Source: Semisulcospira habei
Taxonomy: Eukaryota; Mollusca; Gastropoda; Semisulcospiridae
Assembly: GCA_036245525.1 (NCBI GenBank)
Contig: BTPG01000004.1
Span: 160,646,230-160,710,229 of the forward strand
Reading direction: 5' to 3'
DNA length: 64,000 nt
The notes beneath the pieces are model-generated. The model was not told where the DNA came from. It ran no database searches and saw nothing but the letters and a program-made list of their open reading frames with translations. Each line of letters starts with the position of its first letter. The first letter of the stretch is position 1. A program made the translations under genes and the position numbers. Shown piece after piece: positions 56,972-64,000 of this stretch.

Positions 56972-58648
56972 ATGGAATTTAAATCACCAACCATTACCAC
57001 AACAAACGCATTTCAATTTAATATAGATGCCAAATATAATGTTGCACCTACTTATGAACAGAAAATAATTCAACTAAATCAGCTTGACATAGCTGTATCA
57101 GAACAAGATCTATTCCAAGTCAAAGTACCAAATCCGTTTGACCATTACCTAAACCCTCCAATAACAGATGACTCAACTGCAAGAAAGTGGTCTTCAAGTC
57201 CACTACAGATGTTTCAAAACCAACTTAACTTTGCTATACTATGCTCAACTACAGGCTGTGGTGTTTCATTCACAGATCATTTGAATCACTCAAACAAACT
57301 GATTAGGTCTGTGTATCGTTTCCACACTTACTACCAGCTTAGACGTATACTGTCAGAACTGCATACACCATTATCCACTGAATCCAGTTTCAACAGGTAT
57401 AACAACCCCATGGATATGAAAGCATTTGAACGGATTTGTAATGAGTTTAACATCAGTACAAAGTATGACTTTACACAAAAACTTGATGATCACAATGGTA
57501 TGGGCACATTGTATTATGCTATGAGTCACAGACAATACCCTCAAGATTACTACCCTGGGTACACTTCATTCTCATCTAAATCACAAGTCTGGTTAGGATC
57601 AATAGAGCAGAAACAGTCTAACGCCTGGACCACATTTATTTTAGATAAATCTGACGGGTTTACTCAAGCAGGAGTCGAGCGCGTCAATGAGTCAATCAGA
57701 ACATATGTCTGGTGTTTACTAGGAGCACAATCACTAACAAAATCAAACATTTTGAATGGAAGTGGTAAATTTGAAGCACAAAAACAGTTTCTTGCAAATC
57801 TTGAAGATTCAATTAATTCAACAGTCGATCTCCCATCAAGCATACAGCGTTACCAAGACGTACTCAGATATGCCAGATCAAAAGTTGACTTTGTAGTTGG
57901 CATCGGGTTATACATGTTACCATCTGACCTTCAACTCCAAATGGGTACAATAACAAATTATAATAATGAAATCATTGTTGCAGGTCGTGATCAAAAACTA
58001 GGTCTCAATCAATCTGTAAACTTAGGGGCCACAACCACACATGTACAGTCATTAAAATCATTACAGACGGTAACACCCCCGGCCCCGGCCCCAACACCGG
58101 CACTGGCCCCAACACCGGCACTCATACAACTAGTACAGTCAACCCCGGATATAACACCAACCCCTGACACACATGAGTCAGAGAGAACTGCATTAGTAAT
58201 AGGTCTCACTGGATTAGGGGTATTACTTCTTTATCTGTTTCACCCCCACCCGGGTTTGCCCTGGGGGACTTGGGTGGGGTTAGGTATTTTTTAGTTCCCA
58301 GGGTCACCCTGGTCAGCCCCACAGGGTGGGTTTTTCTCTCTATTCTGGGGCATGTGTTTCTGTCTACCCGAGGTCCATTCACCTGTATTTGCCTTTTTAA
58401 AACTCTCCCTACTGTCTGCACTGCCTGTAGCTCTTGATATTGGATGTGTGTTGCTAAATGGTCTTAGCTTTATTTAGGCCCCATGTGTTAGGTTTATTTA
58501 ACGTATTTGACCGGCTGGCGACATACATTCAATGTTCTGTTTATTTATTTTTTTTCACAAGCAGTGCAGGCACGTCCTGAGAAAGCCTTGTTGCTGTCGG
58601 GACGTTAAGCAATGTACAATCAATCAATCAATTTATCTGTTTCATTAA
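56972..58648 (+). CDS. Polinton gene C, ~425-residue conserved protein with C-terminal membrane segment
   Basis: ATG 56972. An uninterrupted frame of ~424 codons runs to the SINE insertion at 58243. Its original TAA lies just beyond the insertion at 58646-58648, two codons after the break; the present frame instead runs ~16 codons into the repeat and stops at 58292-58294. Visible segments: 'NVAPTYEQKIIQLNQLDIAV', 'FAILCSTTGCGVSF', 'VYRFHTYYQLRRILSELHTP', 'GFTQAGVERVNESIRTYVWC', 'QKQFLANLEDSIN' and 'SKVDFVVGIGLYMLPSDLQL'. These are followed by a Pro/Ala/Thr-rich stalk and a hydrophobic tail 'ALVIGLTGLGVLLLYLF'. It belongs to a family I associate with Polinton/adintovirus-type elements of invertebrates; the tail anchor suggests a membrane- or virion-associated role (inference). 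No disabling mutation other than the SINE. Confidence 0.7.
58243..58631 (+). repeat. CAAT-tail SINE-like repeat at the 3' ends of genes C and D
   Basis: 389 bp, full length, flanked by tttatctgtttca at 58230-58242 and 58632-58644. It falls in the tail-to-tail overlap of two convergent Polinton genes. Confidence 0.93.
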
Positions 58649-58859
58649 ATAACCCACCATCAATCCCCCTACTGTCACCAAAAAGACCCACACATGCTCT
58701 GCCATAAACCCTACTGCCTTTGCTGCTGTACTAATCAGCCAACTGACAACAGAGCCAATTATGCCAGGCAAAGCATCCACTGCTTTCACAGCCAATTTTT
58801 TAAGCAAGTCTGATATGTGAGACAACTGTTTCTTTACCCATGACTGTAAATCTTTTGGA

Positions 58860-59651
58860 CCCCACCCGGGTCTGCCTTGGGGGACTTGGGTGGGGTTAGG
58901 TATTTTTTAGTTCCCAGGGTCACCCTGGTCAGCCCCACAGGGTGGGTTTTTCTCTCTATTCTGGGGCATGTGTTTCTGTCTACCCTTTGTCCATTCACCT
59001 GTCCCCCACCCGGGTCTGCCCTGGGGGACTTGGGTGGGGTTAGGTATTTTTTAGTTCCCAGGGTCACCCTGGTCAGCCCCACAGGGTGGGTTTTTCTCTC
59101 TATTCTGGGGCATGCGTTTCTGTCTACCCTTAGTCCATTCACCTGTATTTGCCTTTTTAAAACTCTCCCTACTGTCTGCACTGCCTGTAGCTCTTGATAT
59201 TGGATGTGTGTTGCTAGATGGTCTTAGCTTTATTTAGGCCCCATGTTGTTGGTTTATTTAACGTATTTGACCGGCTGGCGACATACATTCAATTTTCTGT
59301 TTAGTTTTTTTTCACAAGCAGTGCAGGCACGTCCTGAGAAAGCCTTGTTGCTGTCGGGACGTTAAGCAATGTACAATCAATCAATCAATCAACCATTCAC
59401 CTGTATTTGCCTTTTTAAAACTCTCCCTACTGTCTGCACTGCCTGTAGTTCTTGATATTGGATGTGTGTTGCTAAATGGTCTTAGCTTTATTTAGGCCCC
59501 ATGTTGTAGGTTTATTTAACGTATTTGACCGGCTGGCGACATACATTCAATTTTCTGTTGTTTTTTTTTTTTCACAAGCAGTGCAGGCACGTCCTGAGAA
59601 AGCCTTGTTGCTGTCGGGACGTTAAGCAATGTACAATCAATCAATCAATCA
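58860..59651 (+). repeat. Two nested CAAT-tail SINE-like repeats in Polinton gene D
   Basis: Outer copy: 58860-59002 plus 59405-59651, duplication tgtaaatcttttgga (58845-58859 and 59652-59666). Inner copy: 59003-59392, duplication ccattcacctgt (58991-59002 and 59393-59404). Both are on the + strand. Confidence 0.93.
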
Positions 59652-60026
59652 TGTAAATCTTTTGGATCACTTGGTGGTGCTGGGGGTGCCGGGGCTGGTG
59701 GTGTTGGACCTCCCCCGGGTCCCCCGGAGACAGCTAACACTACAGTACTAATAATAAACCCAAGAGCTGTAATTAAACTGGCAATTGTAATACCCTGCTC
59801 TCTGAAAAGTGTTTTAAAACCCATTATTGCCCACCGTCCCATTTTTGGGACGCAACTTATTTTAATTACTGTATCTAAGTGCGTGTGTCACTGTGACTCA
59901 GCAGCCTATTGTGTTAATCAGGGGACATCACTGCATCCAGGCATTGTTTTTGTTTGAGTACTTTCCCTTCACACTAGCAGTGAGAGCTGCCATTTGCAGA
60001 AAAAAGCTGGTGCCTGCAGCATCAAC

Positions 60027-62179
60027 ATGGCAACCAAGAAAAGGTAAGGATTACTTTTTTTACATTACACTTTTATATATAACACTAAGAACAAAACCTA
60101 GAGACTATACTGTTATCTGGATATGTTTTTGTCAGTTTGATGATAGCTTGAATATGTACTGATCTGTATATGTTAGAGTTACCGTCCCAAAAATGGGACG
60201 GTGGGCACGAGAGGGGAGGGGTTTTTGCTTATACTACATACACTGTTTTTTTCTGCTTTTGTCCAGGATTTTTACTGTTCATGAAGTGGTATCAATGCTG
60301 GAAGATGATGCTAACTTTGAAGAAGCTGATATCTTTATTGAACCCCCTCCTACAAATGAAGACACCGATGAAGACAGCGGAGACGAAGATGAAGATGGTA
60401 CTGTCTCCAACCTAAACAGAAACCAGCTGCAGGCTCCTGCTACTGTCACTATCCGGAGACAGGGTGAAAAAGTGTCCTATGATGAGATGGAGGAATCTGC
60501 TGATGTATCAGAGAATATCAGTGCTCCTATTCAGAGTGCTCCTGCTGCCACAGGGACAGTGCAAGATGCATCTGGGGATTCAGAATCCTTGGAGTCAGAC
60601 GATGCAGCACCTATCCCTTCTACATCCATGGGGAGAAAAAGGAAAGTAACACGGCCTGCAGCAACTAAAGCTCCATCTTCAAAGAAAGCAGCAATAAATC
60701 AGCGAAAGTGGAGAAATACAGATCTGTCAAATAGGCAAAAGCAACGCTTTTCCTGGAACAAGACAGATGTTGACCTGTCGAAAATGCCTTCTTCTCCAGT
60801 TGATCTGTTTGAGTGCTTCTTTGACAAAGAAATCCTTGAAACCTTTGCTGATTTTAGCAACATATATGCACGGTCCAAGGGCAACTTGACATTTTCAACC
60901 ACACCTGAAGAGATCCAGACCTTTCTTGCCATTCTACTCCTGTCTGGATACAGTCCTGTGCCCAGGAGACGAATGTATTGGTCTTCAGATGAGGATGTGG
61001 GGAAGGATGCTGTTCAGTCTGCTATGTCAAGAAACCGCTTTGAAGAAATGCTGCGGTATTTCCATGTCAGTGATAACGCACATCTGGATGCTGCTGACAA
61101 GATGAGCAAAGTTCGGCCGTTGCTGACACACATGAATGAAAAGTTTCTGACATTCTTCAAAGCTGTCCAGACACAAAATCTCAGTATCGATGAGTCGATG
61201 GTGCCTTATTATGGACGGCACAGCAAACAATTCATACGAGGCAAACCAATCAGGTTTGGTTATAAGATGTGGATGCTGAGCACGCCTCTGAGCTATGTCG
61301 TCCAGTTTGAGCCCTATCAAGGTGCAAGAGGACGCCAAACTGAATACCCAGGACTTGGAATGGGGGGTTCGGTTGTTGTTGATCTCATTGCAGAGCTGCA
61401 AGAAGAAGAGGGCAGCTCATACCATCTCACGTTTGACAATTTGTTCACAAGCCTGCAGCTGGGATGTTTTGACAGAGAAAAACATTGCATGCACAGGAAC
61501 GATACGTGCAAATCGCCTTCAGGATTGCCCTTTGAGGGATGTAAACGAGATGAAGAAGACACCAAGGGGAACCTATGACCATGCAACCAACACAAAGACT
61601 GGCCTCACTGTTGTTCGGTGGAATGACAACATCGTCAATATTGTTTTAAACAATGTAGGAGTGCATCCACTTCAGACAGCCGAGAGATGGTCAAGGGCTG
61701 AATCAAAGCAAGTCACCATTCCTCAACCTTTCATGATCCGCCATTACAACAACACTATGGGCGGTGTGGACCGCACAGACCAGAATGTGGCAAAGTACAG
61801 AACGGTCATTCGCTGCAAGAAGTGGTGGTGGCCCATCTTTGCCTATTGTCTGGACCTCAGTATCCAACAAGCCTGGCACCTCTACAGGAACACAGATGTA
61901 GCGAAAAACAACCCTTTGGACCTTCTCCTTATCCGCAGGAGCGTTGTCAGAGTCTATCTTGCACGAGCTGGTCATGCAGGGCCTGGTCGTCCAAGAGGAT
62001 TTGTATCTCTTGACAAGCGTGTCCCAACAGAGGTCAGGTTTGACCGTGTTGACCATCTTGTTCAAAGTTGGCCTACACAACTGAGATGTGCATCATGCGG
62101 GAAGAAGACTAAGCGCCGCTGTGCTAAGTGCAAGGTTGGCCTCCACGACAAATGCTTCCAGCAGTACCATACTCACTGA
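60027..62179 (+). pseudogene. piggyBac transposase, two exons, one-base frameshift
   Basis: DDE transposase that excises and inserts at TTAA. Exon 1 is 60027-60043 (ATG, 'MATKK'), intron 60044-60266 (gtaagg...gtccag), and exon 2 starts at 60267 with 'FTVHEVVSMLEDD'. An acidic N-terminus follows, then the DDE_Tnp_1_7 core: 'PVDLFECFFDKEIL', first Asp in 'LSIDESMVPYYG', second in 'YHLTFDNLFTS', third in 'NNTMGGVDRTDQN'. A C-terminal cysteine-rich finger closes it ('RCASCGKKTKRRCAKC'). An extra G in the GGG at 61461-61463 shifts the frame just after the second catalytic Asp; downstream sequence is otherwise open to 62179. The copy is thus young and probably inactive, unless the G is a base-calling error. 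Confidence 0.92.
60044..60266 (+). other. Intron of the piggyBac transposase
   Basis: 223 bp, gtaagg...ccag. Splicing it joins a split Arg codon in frame. It carries the inverted copy of the transposon's subterminal hairpin at 60184-60207. Confidence 0.85.
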
Positions 62180-63133
62180 AACTCTTAACAGCTTATGTGG
62201 TGCTAAAATCACCTAAGACAGTGACAGCTGGACATCACAAAAAAATTGACAAAATTGAAACTGTCCTCTACTTGCAATTGTTTCTTCTTTTTTTTCCCCT
62301 TCTTTTAATAGTTATGATTTTCTTGTTTTCTAAAGATACCTAAAAGCAATTTAAATCAAAATATTGTTTTGTTGTGTTTACTTTGTTTTCACCTCAATTA
62401 TTACATTTTCTTTCAATAAAAGTTTACTAGTTTCAGTATTTTGGTTCTTGTGTTCACTCTTTGAAAAATGAAAAACCCCTACCCATTCCTGCCCACCGTC
62501 CCATTTTTGGGACATCTACATTTTATTGTCTAAATGATAAATTTCAAAGTTTTAATCAAAATTTGATCAACACATGTCCATTGTAGACAATTATCCATAA
62601 TATAAACTAATTTGCACTTTGAAAAAAAATTTGGGCATTAGTGGGTTAAGTCTCTCAGCCAATGTTGTGTCTTCGTGAAGTATTTTCTGAATAGTTTCTC
62701 TAATTCTGTTGACCTGTGATTTTAGTTTTTGTCTTCCAATACTAATCGCTTCTAACCGTCCTGATCTTTCTATCTGCAAATCATTTAATCTGTGTTGAAT
62801 TCTTTCTTTCATTTCTGTGTCAAGATTTCCATTGTCTGCGGTAGCCAGTTTCTCTTTTTCACGTTCTATGTGTTTATCAAGCTCTCCCAGTTTGGCAACA
62901 TTATTTACCATCTCACCTCTTATTGTCTGCAGTGATTTATCCAATCTCATAATCTCCCTCATTGACAAAGGTGGATCATCTATTGTTTTCAAAGCATCAT
63001 TTATTTGTCCTTCAGTAAATGAGGTTTCTTGTATCACTGTGTTTGCTATTTCTGGTAGGCTTGTTACAGGTGCCATTTCAATTTGTTGCCCTGTTGGTAA
63101 TTTTGTTTGCGTGTCGTGAAGAACACTAACCAG

Positions 63134-63493
63134 TCATGGCGTGACAGGAGACCCTCCAATTCCAAGATACCTTGCCAACCCAGAGTTACCACCGACTTCA
63201 CCTTTAATTGTACTTAAAGCCCTAAACTTAGAAGGATTATTTTTATGTGTTAGATATATTTTCCCTCTGTCTGTATTTACAAATAAGTGCCCTTTATCAT
63301 ATTCAAATTGATTAGGATCTATTACATCTGGGCGCACTCCAACACTGTCATAAAATGAGTTTACTTTGTCTTTTAACAGTTCATGATGCATACTAGACAT
63401 AGTTACCATTCCAGTCATATCTGTGATACTGGTATCTGAGACATTCATGTCATCCATTTCAAAATCTTCATGATTAAATCCTCCCGCTGCCAT
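63134..63493 (-). CDS. Polinton gene E, 119-residue conserved protein
   Basis: ATG 63493 (- strand), stop at 63134, 57 bp before the gene D ATG at 63076. The N-terminus is acidic and Met/Ser-rich ('DDMNVSDTSITDM'). The C-terminal half is 'GHLFVNTDRGKIYLTHKNN' then 'KFRALSTIKGEV' and a Gly-rich tail. The frame is undamaged. It is transcribed away from the capsid gene, with D downstream in the same direction. No function can be assigned. Confidence 0.65.
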   Translation of the reverse strand: MAAGGFNHEDFEMDDMNVSDTSITDMTGMVTMSSMHHELLKDKVNSFYDSVGVRPDVIDPNQFEYDKGHLFVNTDRGKIYLTHKNNPSKFRALSTIKGEVGGNSGLARYLGIGGSPVTP

Positions 63494-63533
63494 TGTTTTA
63501 TTAATTTATTATTTTTTATTGTGCATAATAAAA
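63494..63533. promoter_or_regulatory. 40-bp divergent spacer (gene E and capsid gene)
   Basis: An A+T-rich spacer (about 90% A/T) between two opposite start codons, containing TATA-poor runs such as 'ttattattttttatt'. It probably contains or overlaps a bidirectional promoter (inference from position). Confidence 0.55.
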
Positions 63534-64000
63534 ATGACACAGTCTTACGGATCAAAGTTAGACCCATACAGAAAACTACGTGAGCCTCTGGGTGTTAAGG
63601 GCATAAGACAATCAATCGTCATCACAAACAATCCAAGTACCATAGACCAGAACCAAACACTTACAGTCAAGTTTCCAAACCTAGGCCCCAGTGACGTTAT
63701 TGTTCCTGGCACTGCTCGCCTAGCATTTAATATTGAACTATCATCAGATGCAGACGTAAACAGAACACTAGTTAACAATCTTGGTAGAGCAATTGTTAGG
63801 ACTATTAAAGTAAAACTTGAAGGGCAGGAAGTGTTTAGTCTTGACGACTCAGATGTGTTCTACTGTTATAAAGATCTTTGGCTCACAAGAGAAGAACGAG
63901 AAGATCGTATTTATCAAGGCATACAGCCAGATAATGTTTGTAAACTTCGAATCAATGCAAGAGACAAAACAACTACTGGGGTAGCCAAGGACGTTACAAT
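63534..64000 (+). CDS. Polinton major-capsid-type protein, N-terminal part (runs off the window)
   Basis: ATG 63534; 155 codons open to the window edge. The segments 'LTVKFPNLGPSDVIVPGTAR', 'LAFNIELSSDADVNRTLVNN', 'VKLEGQEVFSLDDSDVFYCY' and 'IYQGIQPDNVCKLRINARDK' match the family that databases list as F54H12.2-like, which I associate with Polinton/adintovirus major capsid (double jelly-roll) proteins. It lies next to conserved Polinton genes and is undamaged as far as visible. Identity as capsid is family knowledge, not shown by structure here. Confidence 0.75.
   Translation, partial: MTQSYGSKLDPYRKLREPLGVKGIRQSIVITNNPSTIDQNQTLTVKFPNLGPSDVIVPGTARLAFNIELSSDADVNRTLVNNLGRAIVRTIKVKLEGQEVFSLDDSDVFYCYKDLWLTREEREDRIYQGIQPDNVCKLRINARDKTTTGVAKDVT

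Larger units (their letters stand above)
59814..62648 (+). mobile_element. piggyBac transposon inserted in Polinton gene D
   Basis: Bounded by TTAA at 59814-59817 and 62645-62648. The ends aacccattattgccc (left) and cccactaatgccc (right, inverted) are imperfect TIRs. The 24-bp motif at 59828-59851, which contains the palindrome gtcccatttttgggac, recurs inverted in the transposase intron (60184-60207) and directly at 62490-62513. It encodes a two-exon transposase. A polyadenylation signal AATAAA lies at 62415-62420. Confidence 0.92.
58632..63076 (-). pseudogene. Polinton gene D, coiled-coil and membrane protein in three pieces
   Basis: Exonic pieces, 5' to 3' on the - strand: 63076-62649, then 59817-59667, then 58859-58632. 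The first piece has 'LPEIANTVIQETSFTEGQIN' and a long Glu/Lys/Leu coiled coil. The second has 'TLFREQGITIASLI' with a hydrophobic segment and a Gly/Pro linker. The third has 'LPGIIGSVVSWLI' and 'VWVFLVTVGGLMVGYL', probable membrane segments. piggyBac (59818-62644, TTAA-flanked) separates pieces 1 and 2; the nested SINEs (58860-59651) separate pieces 2 and 3. At both joints the reading frame agrees on either side, so the gene was intact before these two events. The order coiled coil-linker-membrane matches a protein family I associate with Polinton-like elements; its role is unknown. Confidence 0.75.

Noticed and set aside
54496..59181. Recurrent reverse-strand frames reading like 'QTVGRVLKRQIQVN...RNTCPRIERKTHP' in many places
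   Set aside because: They are the antisense of the CAAT-tail SINE-like repeat. They recur only because the repeat does, and they have no own start context or family match.
63494..63533. Defined TATA box for the Polinton divergent promoter
   Set aside because: The spacer is so A+T-rich that TATA-like strings are expected by chance; only the spacer itself is supported.

Overview
This window is animal nuclear DNA. Coding exons are sparse and split by long introns, and most of the rest is transposons of many classes. The dispersed repeats, RTE- and I-like LINEs, tRNA-derived SINEs, piggyBac relatives and a Polinton fit a lophotrochozoan invertebrate, most likely a marine mollusc; that placement is inference from repeat content, not a database match.

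The one clear host gene is the ortholog of the DExH-box RNA helicase A (DHX9/maleless). Six consecutive internal exons lie on the + strand at 13051-13203, 29948-30108, 31007-31118, 36807-36974, 41404-41488 and 43007-43105. Their splice phases agree with each other and they cover helicase motif VI through the HA2/OB region. Upstream exons precede the window. I see no further exon between 43106 and 64000, so the right third is either one very large intron or sequence beyond the gene.

From left to right: (1) 1-7990 holds an ancient dispersed repeat, a SINE-like repeat inserted in it, and a nearly intact 6.0-kb I-like LINE inserted in that SINE, each level marked by target-site duplications. (2) 8000-17000 holds old repeats, a tRNA-SINE, two TTAA-bounded MITEs with hairpin cores, a hAT-like element with a BED-type zinc finger, and the first DHX9 exon. 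(3) 17080-23080 holds a tandem repeat carrying a full-length RTE-like LINE, then a second, inverted LINE. (4) 24400-43100 is DHX9 intron filled with dispersed repeat arrays, tRNA-SINEs, TIR elements and a decayed piggyBac N-terminus. (5) 43900-52130 holds more TTAA-type elements, LINE fragments and low-complexity tracts. (6) 52130-54280 is a second, 3'-truncated I-like LINE.

(7) 54280-64000 is the left part of a Polinton/Maverick (adintovirus-like) element. It has six genes in viral-style compact order (A-, B-, C+, D-, E-, major capsid+), with divergent start codons only 25 and 40 bp apart. Four insertions of the same SINE-like family (two of them containing a nested second copy) and a 2.8-kb piggyBac transposon have broken genes A, B and D and changed the end of C. 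Several insertions keep exact target-site duplications, so their order can be read directly. The capsid gene runs off the right edge; polymerase, integrase, ATPase and protease are not in the window.
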